DNA of 64,000 bases, from contig NZ_CP118485.1 in assembly GCF_051124815.1 (NCBI RefSeq), positions 1 through 64,000 of the forward strand, read 5' to 3'. The notes under the pieces are model-generated. The model was given only the letters and a program-made list of their open reading frames with translations. It made no database searches and had not been told where the DNA came from. How positions within the stretch are numbered: the first letter of the stretch is position 1; every line of letters begins with the position of its first letter. This DNA is from Azospirillum sp051124815 (GTDB lineage: Bacteria > Pseudomonadota > Alphaproteobacteria > Azospirillales > Azospirillaceae). Positions 10,085-18,167 of this stretch are shown piece by piece. The position numbers were made by a program, and so were the translations under genes.

Positions 10085-10236
10085 GAAAAAGCCCCCTGCT
10101 GGAGGGGGCTGTGCCTTAGCCGGACGCTATCCCGGATCTCTTGACCATCCCACCGGTCTCGCCTGAGCGAAGCCGCCGCGAAGGCTAATAACCTGTTTCC
10201 AGGCGTGTGAGGCAGCTTGTTCTCACCTCTAAGGCC
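10085..10236 (-). ncRNA. Candidate structured small RNA
   Basis: On the minus strand this stretch has the parts of a small RNA gene. A TTGACT box at 10272-10267 is followed 17 bases later by a weak -10 (cacact). The ends close by a 7-bp stem pairing 10235-10229 with 10119-10113. Internal hairpins include gtgag/ctcac, and an intrinsic terminator with a T-run lies at the 3' side. One internal segment (around 10170-10200) loosely recalls the 3' part of 6S RNA, but the overall fold does not form a single long bulged hairpin, so I do not call it 6S. No ORF explains the region. Confidence 0.35.
10090..10110 (-). terminator. Intrinsic terminator, minus-strand polarity
   Basis: An 8-bp perfect inverted repeat (agccccct / agggggct) with a 5-base loop. 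Read on the minus strand it is followed by tttttcttt, the classic T-run. It lies downstream of the candidate small RNA on that strand and also sits 10 bases past the stop of the plus-strand gene. Confidence 0.7.
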
Positions 10237-10301
10237 TGTAAGAAGTGTGTGCGCTCACAGGCCGAAAGTCAACGGATCGCTGGATCCTCTCCGAAAGCGA
10301 C

Positions 10302-10333
10302 AAGGGCCGCCGAAGGGGGATTCGGCGGCCCTT
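10302..10333 (-). terminator. Strong hairpin downstream of Spy-like gene
   Basis: A perfect 13-bp inverted repeat (10302-10314 with 10321-10333) with a six-base loop, about 60 bases beyond the stop codon of the minus-strand Spy-like gene. There is only a short T-containing tract after it (cttgtcgcttt), so termination may be partial. Confidence 0.65.
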
Positions 10334-10392
10334 GGTCTCACGGCGGCTGCGTTGGGGGGCTTGGAGTCGCCGCCGGGAGTCTGTCTGTTACG

Positions 10393-11043
10393 TCACTGTT
10401 TGGGCTGCTCCTGCGGTGCCGGCGCCGGACCCTTTCCCGGACCCGGACCAGGGCCGTTCCCCGGACCCATCATGCCGCCCGGACCCATGCCGTGATGGCG
10501 CGGGCCGTCATGGTCCCAGCCGCCGGGGCCGCCCATGTGGCCGCCATGGTGGCCGCCCATCCGGCCACCCATACCGCCCGGACCCGGGGTCAGCATGCGG
10601 TCGGCCTGCTTCTGCTGCTCGGGCGTCAGCTGGCCATAGAGGTCGGTCAGCGCCGGGCGGACGGTCTGGACCTGCTGCAGGTGGGCCTGCATCATCTGCT
10701 CCATGCGCTCAAGCCGCTGCGGCAGAGCGGCAGGCCGCGGGGCGTCCTTGAACTTGACGCACAGGTCCTGCGTCGGCTTCAGGCTGGAGCGGGCGGCGTC
10801 GGCGAACTTGGTCCAGGCGGCGCGCTGCTGCTCGGTGATGTGCAGCTTCTTCTCCGCATAGGCCAGCTTGCCGGCCAGACGGGCTTCCTGGTCCTCGCAC
10901 ATGCGGGCGAAGTGGCGGTCGGGGCCGCCGGCGCCGGGACCCATGCCGGGACCGCCGGGCTGCGGACCACCCTGGGCGAAGACCGGAACGGCCACGCCGA
11001 GACCGGCGACCAGCAGGGCGGAGGTCAGAAGGGCGCGTTTCAT
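10393..11043 (-). CDS. Spy/CpxP-like periplasmic protein with LTXXQ motifs
   Basis: A 216-residue exported protein. The signal peptide MKRALLTSALLVAGLGVAVP ends near AQG. Two LTXXQ-type motifs (ITEQQRAAW near 72 and LTPEQQKQA near 142) define the Spy/CpxP family of periplasmic ATP-independent chaperones and stress sensors. The C-terminal 60 residues are rich in Gly, His, Met and Pro (GGHHGGHMGG and similar), which suggests metal binding. The gene is divergent from an OmpR-type regulator and kinase with about 230 bases between. This arrangement is typical of an envelope- or metal-stress circuit in which the Spy-like protein feeds back on the kinase. The regulatory link is inferred. Confidence 0.82.
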   Translation of the reverse strand: MKRALLTSALLVAGLGVAVPVFAQGGPQPGGPGMGPGAGGPDRHFARMCEDQEARLAGKLAYAEKKLHITEQQRAAWTKFADAARSSLKPTQDLCVKFKDAPRPAALPQRLERMEQMMQAHLQQVQTVRPALTDLYGQLTPEQQKQADRMLTPGPGGMGGRMGGHHGGHMGGPGGWDHDGPRHHGMGPGGMMGPGNGPGPGPGKGPAPAPQEQPKQ

Positions 11044-11276
11044 GGTGTCGACTCCTCGGTGTTTGGTGCTCTCTAAACCCCGGATGGAGGGGGCTTATTC
11101 CGTTGGGACGGTGCCGGCCGGATCGCCGCCGCTGTCCCGATGACCAGACAATGGGCGCCGAACGTTGCGGTCGAATGTCCGCAAACCGGTCATTTGGTAA
11201 CAGAGTGTAACCGCCGGCCGTCCCGTAACCGGGCGTTACACATTTCCCCTTCACCCCCGGCGCGCCTCGCCCGATC

Positions 11277-12029
11277 ATGGCCGCCATGGACCGCACGCCC
11301 CACCTCCTCGTCGTCGACGACGACCGCGAAATCCGCTCCCTCGTCGCCCAGTTCCTGACCAAGCACGGCTACCGTGTCACCGGGGTCAGGGACGGGGCGG
11401 AGATGATGCGCACGCTCGACGGCGCCCGCGTCGACCTGATCGTCCTCGACCTGATGCTGCCGGGGGAGGACGGGCTGTCGCTCTGCCGCCGTCTGCGCGC
11501 CACGCCGCAGACGGCGCAGACCCCCGTCATCATGCTGACCGCCATGGGGGAGGAGACCGACCGCATCGTCGGGCTGGAGATGGGCGCCGACGATTACCTG
11601 GCGAAGCCCTTCAGCCCGCGCGAGCTGCTGGCCCGCATCAAGGCGGTGCTGCGCCGCGTCTCCGCCCCGCCGGTGGCGGGGGCGCCGGCGGCGGCCGGCA
11701 CGGTGCTGCGATTTGAAGGCTGGTCGCTCGACCTGACCAAGCGGGAACTGCGCTCGCCAGACGGGGTGCTGGTCCAGCTGTCGGCCGGCGAGTACGACCT
11801 GCTGGTCGCCTTCGTCGAGCATCCGCAGCGGGTGCTGACCCGCGACCAGCTTCTCGATCTGGCGCGCGGCCGGTCGGCGGTGCCCTTCGACCGCTCGATC
11901 GACGTGCAGGTCAGCCGGCTGCGCCGCAAGATCGAACCCGATCCGGCCGAACCGACGCTGATCAAGACGGTGCGCGGCGGCGGCTATCTCTTCACCCCGA
12001 CCGTCGGCAGCGGCGGGTTGGCATCGTGA
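11277..12029 (+). CDS. OmpR-family response regulator
   Basis: A 250-residue DNA-binding response regulator. The receiver domain (about 8-125) has the acidic cluster LLVVDDD, the phospho-acceptor in LIVLDLMLPGEDG near residue 60, Thr in MLTAMG and Lys in YLAKPF. The C-terminal winged helix (about 145-245) has the Trans_reg_C pattern ending VRGGGYLF. Two ATGs (11277, 11286) are possible starts. The stop overlaps the GTG of the kinase gene by four bases, so the two are translationally coupled. Likely targets are its own promoter and the divergent Spy-like gene. Confidence 0.93.
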   Translation: MAAMDRTPHLLVVDDDREIRSLVAQFLTKHGYRVTGVRDGAEMMRTLDGARVDLIVLDLMLPGEDGLSLCRRLRATPQTAQTPVIMLTAMGEETDRIVGLEMGADDYLAKPFSPRELLARIKAVLRRVSAPPVAGAPAAAGTVLRFEGWSLDLTKRELRSPDGVLVQLSAGEYDLLVAFVEHPQRVLTRDQLLDLARGRSAVPFDRSIDVQVSRLRRKIEPDPAEPTLIKTVRGGGYLFTPTVGSGGLAS

Positions 12030-13489
12030 CCGCCCGGCCGGAAGAGATGACGGCGAAATCCAGGCTGGCCCGCCGCCGCAGCCTCCGCCGCCTGCGTCTC
12101 GGCTTCCCCGATAGCCTCGCCGCGCGCATCGCCCTGACGGTGGTGCTGGCGCTGCTGCTGACCCAGGCGATCAGCGCGCTGGTCTATCTGACCGACCGCA
12201 GCGAGGGGCCGCCGATCCACGGCCCCAACGTGCTGATCCAGCGCATCACCGCCATCGTCCAACTGGTGGAAAGCACGCCGCCGCCGGGCCGCGAGCGGGT
12301 GGTGCGCGCCATCGACGATCCGGTCCTGCGCGTCGAATGGCGCCCCGACCGTCCGCCGCCGCTGGCCCCCAACGCCATTTCCAGCGGCCGGTTCGAGGGG
12401 CTGAAGCGCCGGTTGAGCGCCTCGCTCGACACCGCCGACCGCAACATCCTGGTCGAGGTCCAGCGCCCGCCCCGTGGCGATGATCGGGGCGACGACCATC
12501 CGCACCCGCCTTTCATGGGCGGTGACGAGCCGCGGCGCTGGGGGCCGCATGTCCGGCTGTCGGTGCGGCTCGGCGACGGGTCGTGGCTCAGCTTCACCGG
12601 CGGCGACCCGCTGGCCGGTCCCTTCGGCATCGTCCGCTTCCTGTTGTGGATGGGGGCGATCGCCGCGGTGATCCTGCTGGTGTCGCTGCTGGCCGCCCGC
12701 CGGGTGACGGCGCCGCTGGCCAATTTCGCCGCCGCCGCCGAACGGCTCAGCGTCGACGGTCAGGCCGATCCGCTGACCGAGGAGGGCCCGCGCGAGCTGC
12801 GCGCCGCCACCCGCGCCTTCAACCGGATGCAGGCGCGGCTCGCCCGCTTCGTCGCCGACCGCACCCAGATGCTGGCGGCGATCAGCCACGACCTGCGCAC
12901 GCCGATCACCCGCCTGCGCCTGCGCGCCGAGCTGGTCGACGATCCGGAGATGCAGCGGCGGATGCTGGCCGACCTGGACGAGATGGAGGCGATGATCTCC
13001 GCCACGCTGGCCTTCGCCCGCGACGACGCCCAGCGCGAGCCGCGCGGCCGCTTCGACCTCGCCGACCTGCTGCAGAGCCTCTGCGACGACCGGGTCGATG
13101 CCGGCCACCGCGCCCTCTACGACGGTCCCGCCCATGTGGTGGCGGAAGGGCGGCCGGTGGCGCTGCGCCGGGCGCTGGCCAACCTGATGGACAACGCCAT
13201 CAAGTATGGCGGCGGCTTCACCGTCCGGCTGGAGACCGGCGCCGACGGCACCAACGTCTCCAATGCCCTGATCCACATCGACGATGACGGCCCCGGCATC
13301 CCGGAGGCGGAGTTCGAGAAGGTCTTCGCCCCCTTCTACCGGCTGGAGCGCTCCCGCTCCCGCGACACCGGCGGCGTCGGGTTGGGCCTGTCGACCGCCC
13401 GCAGCATCATCCGCGGCCATGGCGGCGACGTGACCCTGGCCAACCGCGGCGAGGGCGGGTTGCGCGCCACGGTGACGCTGCCGCTCTGA
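12026..13489 (+). CDS. EnvZ-type sensor histidine kinase
   Basis: A 487-residue inner-membrane kinase that phosphorylates the preceding regulator. TM1 lies at about 35-55 (IALTVVLALLLTQAISALV). A periplasmic sensor region (about 60-205) includes a His/Asp-rich stretch (DDRGDDHPHPPF), consistent with metal sensing. TM2 is near 210-230, followed by a HAMP domain, the HisKA box ISHDLRTPITRLRLR near 290, and an ATPase domain with N box LMDNAIKYGG, G1 DDDGPGIPE and G2 GVGLGLSTAR. Translation starts at a GTG overlapping the regulator's stop; an ATG at 12047 is an alternative. A terminator follows. Confidence 0.92.
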   Translation: MTARPEEMTAKSRLARRRSLRRLRLGFPDSLAARIALTVVLALLLTQAISALVYLTDRSEGPPIHGPNVLIQRITAIVQLVESTPPPGRERVVRAIDDPVLRVEWRPDRPPPLAPNAISSGRFEGLKRRLSASLDTADRNILVEVQRPPRGDDRGDDHPHPPFMGGDEPRRWGPHVRLSVRLGDGSWLSFTGGDPLAGPFGIVRFLLWMGAIAAVILLVSLLAARRVTAPLANFAAAAERLSVDGQADPLTEEGPRELRAATRAFNRMQARLARFVADRTQMLAAISHDLRTPITRLRLRAELVDDPEMQRRMLADLDEMEAMISATLAFARDDAQREPRGRFDLADLLQSLCDDRVDAGHRALYDGPAHVVAEGRPVALRRALANLMDNAIKYGGGFTVRLETGADGTNVSNALIHIDDDGPGIPEAEFEKVFAPFYRLERSRSRDTGGVGLGLSTARSIIRGHGGDVTLANRGEGGLRATVTLPL

Positions 13490-13504
13490 CCTTCCAGCCA
13501 TTGC

Positions 13505-13545
13505 AAAGAAAAAGGGCCGCTCCATCGGAACGGCCCTTCTTTTTC
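13505..13545. terminator. Bidirectional intrinsic terminator
   Basis: An inverted repeat (aagggccg 13512-13519 with cggccctt 13531-13538) flanked by an A-run on the left and a T-run on the right. It separates the histidine kinase gene from the convergent ahcY. Confidence 0.88.
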
Positions 13546-13559
13546 AACCCCGCAACCGC

Positions 13560-14858
13560 TTAGTAGCGGTAGTGGTCCGGCTTGTACGGGCCGGCGGCGT
13601 TGACGCCGATATATTCGGCCTGCTTGTCGCTGAGGACGGTCAGCTTGGCGCCGATCTTGTCCAGATGCAGGCGGGCGACCTTCTCGTCCAGGTGCTTGGG
13701 CAGGACGTAGACCTTGTTCTCGTAGTTGGCGGCGTTGGTCCACAGCTCGATCTGGGCCAGCACCTGGTTGGTGAAGCTGGCGCTCATCACGAAGCTGGGG
13801 TGGCCGGTGGCGCAGCCCAGGTTCACCAGACGGCCCTGGGCGAGCACGATCAGGCGCTTGCCGTCGGGGAAGACGACCTCGTCGACCTGCGGCTTGACCT
13901 CTTCCCACTTGTAGTTGCGGAGAGCCTCGATCTGGATCTCGCTGTCGAAGTGGCCGATGTTGCAGACGATGGCGCGGTCCTTCATGGCGCGCATGTGGTC
14001 GAGCGTGATGACGTCGACGTTGCCGGTCGCGGTGACGAAGATGTCGCCCTGCGGAGCGGCGTCGTCCATCGTCACGACCTGATAGCCTTCCATGGCGGCC
14101 TGCAGCGCGTTGATCGGGTCGATCTCCGTCACCAGGACGCGGGCGCCCTGCGAGCGCAGCGAGGCGGCCGAGCCCTTGCCCACGTCGCCATAGCCGGCGA
14201 CCACGGCGACCTTGCCGGCGACCATGACGTCGGTGGCGCGCTTGATGCCGTCGACCAGCGACTCGCGGCAGCCATAGAGATTGTCGAACTTCGACTTGGT
14301 GACGCTGTCGTTCACGTTGATGGCCGGAACCTTCAGCGTGCCCTTCTTCATCATCTCATAGAGACGATGGACGCCGGTAGTGGTCTCCTCCGACAGGCCG
14401 CGGACGTCGGCCAGCATCTCCGGATACTTGTCGTGCATGATCTGGGTGACGTCGCCGCCATCGTCCAGGATCATGTTCGGGGTCCAGCCGTCGGGGCCGC
14501 GCAGCGACTGCTCGATGCACCACCAGAACTCCTCCTCCGTCTCGCCCTTCCAGGCGAAGACCGGGATGCCGGCGGCGGCGATGGCGGCGGCGGCCTGGTC
14601 CTGGGTCGAGAAGATGTTGCAGGACGACCAGCGCACGGTGGCGCCGAGCGCGGTCAGCGTCTCGATCAGCACGGCGGTCTGGATGGTCATGTGCAGGCAG
14701 CCGACGATGCGGGCACCGGCCAGCGGCTTGCTGTCGCCGAACTCCGACCGCAGGGCCATCAGGCCCGGCATCTCGGTCTCGGCGATGGTGATCTCCTTGC
14801 GGCCCCAGCTCGCGAGGCTGATGTCCTTGACCTTGTAGTCCGTGAATTCGGCGGCCAT
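13560..14858 (-). CDS. ahcY: Adenosylhomocysteinase
   Basis: NAD-dependent S-adenosylhomocysteine hydrolase (432 residues), which splits SAH into adenosine and homocysteine to recycle the product of SAM-dependent methylation. It shows the conserved core GCLHMTIQTAVLIETL near 52-67, the NAD-binding loop GYGDVGKGSA near 226-235, and the family C-terminus KPDHYRY. The open frame extends further upstream, but the start at 14858 is clear: MAAEFTDYKVKD matches the family N-terminus and an AGGAG lies nine bases before it. A perfect palindrome about 125 bases upstream (14983-15000) is a likely operator. Confidence 0.97.
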   Translation of the reverse strand: MAAEFTDYKVKDISLASWGRKEITIAETEMPGLMALRSEFGDSKPLAGARIVGCLHMTIQTAVLIETLTALGATVRWSSCNIFSTQDQAAAAIAAAGIPVFAWKGETEEEFWWCIEQSLRGPDGWTPNMILDDGGDVTQIMHDKYPEMLADVRGLSEETTTGVHRLYEMMKKGTLKVPAINVNDSVTKSKFDNLYGCRESLVDGIKRATDVMVAGKVAVVAGYGDVGKGSAASLRSQGARVLVTEIDPINALQAAMEGYQVVTMDDAAPQGDIFVTATGNVDVITLDHMRAMKDRAIVCNIGHFDSEIQIEALRNYKWEEVKPQVDEVVFPDGKRLIVLAQGRLVNLGCATGHPSFVMSASFTNQVLAQIELWTNAANYENKVYVLPKHLDEKVARLHLDKIGAKLTVLSDKQAEYIGVNAAGPYKPDHYRY

Positions 14859-14982
14859 GAGGGATGACTCCTGGTGGGCGGTGATGGTTGGGGCAGCGAC
14901 GATTGAGGCCGGCCGGTTCGAATCCCCGGCCTTGCCGCTGTAATTTGCCAAGGGTGTATCAGCGGCATCGGAACCATGCAAG

Positions 14983-15000
14983 CATAAAGATATCTTTATG
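14983..15000. promoter_or_regulatory. Perfect 18-bp palindrome upstream of ahcY, candidate operator
   Basis: The sequence cataaagatatctttatg is an exact palindrome in an AT-rich patch between ahcY and the divergent radical SAM gene. Its size and symmetry suit a dimeric repressor. AT-rich palindromes of this form are associated in alphaproteobacteria with regulators of the methionine/SAM cycle; I make that link by analogy. No regulator gene is adjacent. Confidence 0.6.
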
Positions 15001-15084
15001 TTTGCTGGGTAGGGTGATCGAAGGTCCGGCCACACCCCATTTTGTTCGCTTTACGTTCCCATTGACCGCGGCTAAGCTGCGGGC

Positions 15085-16176
15085 ATGGACGAGATACGGC
15101 GATCCCCGATCAAGGGCCGCGGCGCGGTCAGCAACGCCACCGGGCGGTTCGAGCGCGAGACCCGCGTCCTGACCGACGACGGCTGGACCGGCTATGCGGA
15201 GGGCGGGAACGAGGCGCTGTCCGATCCGGTCCGCACCACCGTCGCCCCGGCCTCGGCCAGGTCGATCATCACCAGCAACCAGTCGCCCGACATCCCCTTC
15301 GACCGGTCGGTGAACCCGTACCAGGGCTGCGAGCACGCCTGCATCTACTGCTTCGCCCGTCCGACCCATGCCTATCTCGGGCTGTCGCCGGGGCTGGATT
15401 TCGAGACGAAGCTGTTCGCCAAGCGCAACGCGGCGGACCTGCTGGCGAAGGAGCTGCGGGCGAAATCCTATGACTGCCAGCCGCTGGCGCTCGGGGCCAA
15501 CACCGATCCCTACCAGCCCGTCGAGCGGGCGGAGGGGATTACCCGCCGGGTTCTGGAGGTCTGCCGCGAGTTCAAACAGCCGGTCAGCATCATCACCAAA
15601 TCGGCGCTGGTGCTGCGCGACCTCGACATCCTGGCGCCGATGGCGGCGGAGGGGCTGGCGTCGGTCGCGGTCTCCGTCACCACGCTGGACCGCGACCTCG
15701 CCCGCGTGATGGAGCCGCGGGCCAGCACACCGCCGCGCCGGTTGGAGGCGATCCGCGCCCTTAGCCAAGCCGGGGTGCCGGTGGCGGTCCTCGCCAGTCC
15801 GATGATCCCGGCCCTGAACGACCATGAGCTGGAAGCCATCCTGGAGACGGCGGCGGAGGCCGGGGCGAGTGCCGCCAGCTACATCCTGCTGCGCCTGCCG
15901 CTGGAGATCGCCGGTCTGTTCGAGGAATGGCTGCGCGTCCACGCCCCCAACCGCGCCGACCGCGTGCTGAGCCTGATGCGGCAGAGCCGCGACGGTGCGC
16001 TCTACCGCTCCGGGTTCGGGACGCGGATGAAGGGCACCGGTCCTTACGCCGAACTGCTGCGCCATCGCTTCAAGCTGGCCTGCCGCAAGCACGGGCTGGG
16101 CGACCGGAGCTGGCGGCTCGACTGTAGCCGCTTCCGCGTGCCGCCGGCCGCCGGGGACCAGCTGTCGCTGCTGTGA
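15085..16176 (+). CDS. PA0069-family radical SAM protein
   Basis: A 363-residue radical SAM enzyme. The cluster-binding motif is CEHACIYC (CxxxCxxC, about 86-93) in the context NPYQGCEHACIYCFARPTH, which is diagnostic of the SplB-like/PA0069 family. The conserved N-terminus contains IKGRGAVSN and the C-terminus ends QLSLL. Members resemble spore photoproduct lyase and are often annotated as DNA-repair-related, but the substrate is not established. The gene is divergent from ahcY, and the palindrome at 14983-15000 lies upstream of both. Confidence 0.9.
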   Translation: MDEIRRSPIKGRGAVSNATGRFERETRVLTDDGWTGYAEGGNEALSDPVRTTVAPASARSIITSNQSPDIPFDRSVNPYQGCEHACIYCFARPTHAYLGLSPGLDFETKLFAKRNAADLLAKELRAKSYDCQPLALGANTDPYQPVERAEGITRRVLEVCREFKQPVSIITKSALVLRDLDILAPMAAEGLASVAVSVTTLDRDLARVMEPRASTPPRRLEAIRALSQAGVPVAVLASPMIPALNDHELEAILETAAEAGASAASYILLRLPLEIAGLFEEWLRVHAPNRADRVLSLMRQSRDGALYRSGFGTRMKGTGPYAELLRHRFKLACRKHGLGDRSWRLDCSRFRVPPAAGDQLSLL

Positions 16177-16180
16177 ACCG

Positions 16181-16420
16181 TCAGGAGCGGCGGAACATCC
16201 TGCCCCAGGGCGCCAGCGGGTCGGCGTCCTTCGGCGTGGCGGCGGAGTTGGACAGGGCCGACAGGGGAAGGCGGCCGGTCGCCAGCATTGCCATCACCAG
16301 CGCGGGATGGGCAGGACCCGCCGCGGCGGTGTCGTGGCCGGCCTGATCGGCTGCGGCCGCCTCGTCGTTCAGCGCCTCGTTGATGCGGGCGAAGGCTTCG
16401 ATGTCTTTGATGTGCAACAT
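16181..16420 (-). CDS. Small hypothetical protein
   Basis: A 79-residue protein starting MLHIKDIEAFARINEALN, with a purine-rich gagggg upstream of the ATG. The N-terminal 25 residues can form a helix; the middle is Ala-rich and the C-terminus has PLAPWGRMFRR. No domain is recognised. It converges on the radical SAM gene with only four bases between the stops. Coding is plausible from composition and start context, but not certain. Confidence 0.5.
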   Translation of the reverse strand: MLHIKDIEAFARINEALNDEAAAADQAGHDTAAAGPAHPALVMAMLATGRLPLSALSNSAATPKDADPLAPWGRMFRRS

Positions 16421-16525
16421 GGTCCGTGCCCCTCGGCTTCGACATTTGTGCGTCGCAGCAAAAACGAAGGTAACAGCTCTGCCCTCGAATGGTCTCGTGT
16501 GCGGCGCTTTGACGCGGCCCTTTTT

Positions 16526-17830
16526 CTAACGGGCCGGTTCGCGAACGGCCAGCATAAGCCCGAAGCCGATGACGAAGAAAGCCAGAACCGTCGCCATGCC
16601 GGCACGCTGACTGGCGAAGGCCTGGGTCGCCAGCCCGAACAGCAGCGGCCCGAAGAAGCCGACGAAGCGGCCGGTCAGGCCGTAGAGCCCGAACATCTCC
16701 CCCGCCATGCCGGGCGGGGCCAGCCGCGCCATCATCGACCGCCCGGCCGCCTGCGCCGGCCCGAAGAACAGACCCAGCCCCAGCGCGAAGACCCAGAACC
16801 ACAGCCGCTCGGTCGCCAGCAGCAGCGGCAGGCCGCAGGCGCCCATGCCGGCCAGCGCGATCAGGATCACCGGCTTGGCTCCCGCCCGGTCGTCCATCCA
16901 GGCGAAGCCGATGGCTCCCGCCCCGGCCACCACGTTCAGCGCGATGGCGAAGACCAGGATCTCCTCGAAGCTCATGCCGAAGGTGCCGGCGGCGAAGATG
17001 CCGCCGAAGGCGGTGATGGTGTTGATGCCGTCGCGGTAGAAGGCGCTGGCGACCAGGAAGCGCGCCACCTCGCGGTAACGCCTGACCTGACGCAGCGTGG
17101 CGGCCAGCGTCGCCACCCCCTCGCGCGCCGCCCGGACCAGGCCGTGGCCGGTGGACGGCTCGTCCGGCACCCAGAGGAAATAGGGCAGCGCGAAAATGCC
17201 GTACCAGGCGGCGGCCAGCAGCGCGGTGGCGCGGACATTGGCCTGCGGCCCCCAGTCGGCCCACTCCATCCCGAACAGGCCGAACAGCGGGGCCGGCGCC
17301 TTGACGAAGCCGACCAGCGCCAGGACGAGGCAGGCCAGCCCGCCGAAATAGCCGATGCCCCAGCCCCAGCCCGACACCCGGCCGAGCAGCCGCGCCGGCA
17401 CCAGACCCGGCAGGGTGGCGTTGTAGAAGACGTTGGCCAGCTCGAACGACACGGTGGCGACCACCACGCAGGCCAGCGCGAACATGGCATCCGACGGATC
17501 GGGACGCACCCACCACAGGGCGGCGGTGAACAGGACGGTGACCAGCGTGAACAGCGCCATCCACGGCTTGCGCCGCCCGGCGCGGTCGGCGATGGCGCCC
17601 AGCAGCGGGCTGAGCGCCGCGATGGCGACGCCGGCCACGGTCATGGCGGCACTCCACCGCGCGGTGCCCTCGACGGGATCGCCGACGACGCCGCGGGCGA
17701 AATAGACCGCGAAGACGAAGGTGGTGATGATGGTGTTGTAGGCCGAGTTCGCCCAGTCGTAGAGACACCAGGAGGCGATGGCGCGCCTGGAGGGGGTGTC
17801 GGGGGAGGGAAGCTGACGGTCGTCAGTCAT
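16526..17830 (-). CDS. UMF1-family MFS permease
   Basis: A 434-residue major facilitator from the ATG at 17830; an upstream in-frame start at 17932 would add a poor 34-residue leader. The signature SWCLYDWANSAYNTII near 19-34 is characteristic of the UMF1/Atg22-like family, and about twelve hydrophobic segments follow. The conserved loop LLGAIADRAGRRKPW near 78-92 is the MFS motif A region. The substrate is unknown; eukaryotic Atg22 relatives export amino acids from the vacuole. It appears to be transcribed alone. Confidence 0.88.
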   Translation of the reverse strand: MTDDRQLPSPDTPSRRAIASWCLYDWANSAYNTIITTFVFAVYFARGVVGDPVEGTARWSAAMTVAGVAIAALSPLLGAIADRAGRRKPWMALFTLVTVLFTAALWWVRPDPSDAMFALACVVVATVSFELANVFYNATLPGLVPARLLGRVSGWGWGIGYFGGLACLVLALVGFVKAPAPLFGLFGMEWADWGPQANVRATALLAAAWYGIFALPYFLWVPDEPSTGHGLVRAAREGVATLAATLRQVRRYREVARFLVASAFYRDGINTITAFGGIFAAGTFGMSFEEILVFAIALNVVAGAGAIGFAWMDDRAGAKPVILIALAGMGACGLPLLLATERLWFWVFALGLGLFFGPAQAAGRSMMARLAPPGMAGEMFGLYGLTGRFVGFFGPLLFGLATQAFASQRAGMATVLAFFVIGFGLMLAVREPAR

Positions 17831-17882
17831 CGGTGGGCGCACGGCTTGGAAACTCCCGGATGCCGGCGCCCGGACCGCGCCG

Positions 17883-18167
17883 TCAGACGTTCTTACACAA
17901 GCCTTCCCGTTCGACAAAGATGCCGACGGCACTCACCCAGGCATCGCCGACCCGCAGCTTCAGAATCATCGGGTAGGTGAAGGGGCTGGCACCCGGCAGA
18001 TAATCGACGAAGGCGCAGTCGCCCGACCGGTTGGCCCAGTTGGAGTCGTTTTCGGCATAGGCGCAGGCGGCGTCGAAAGATTGGCGCAGGCCGATATGCC
18101 CGTCGCGGACCTGTTTGATCACCCAGCGCAGAAGCTCAGGGTGCTGGTGAAGAACCCAGGTCGCCAT
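17883..18167 (-). CDS. Small protein paired with Panacea-domain gene, possible toxin
   Basis: A 94-residue protein starting MATWVLHQHPELLRW. Its ATG overlaps the stop of the upstream Panacea-domain gene by one base (TAATG), so the two are translationally coupled. It has a helical N-terminal half and a strand-rich C-terminal half (FTYPMILKLRVGDAWVSAVG). No known family is recognised. Because Panacea proteins commonly act as antitoxins encoded beside small unrelated toxins, this is the natural candidate partner. That role is inferred from position only. Confidence 0.7.
   Translation of the reverse strand: MATWVLHQHPELLRWVIKQVRDGHIGLRQSFDAACAYAENDSNWANRSGDCAFVDYLPGASPFTYPMILKLRVGDAWVSAVGIFVEREGLCKNV

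Noticed and set aside
10113..10235. 6S RNA identity for the candidate small RNA
   Set aside because: Only one short segment is reminiscent of 6S; the predicted pairing gives several local hairpins, not one long hairpin with a central bubble.
14859..15084. SAH or SAM riboswitch upstream of ahcY
   Set aside because: I could not find the conserved core or pseudoknot; the perfect palindrome suggests protein-based control instead.
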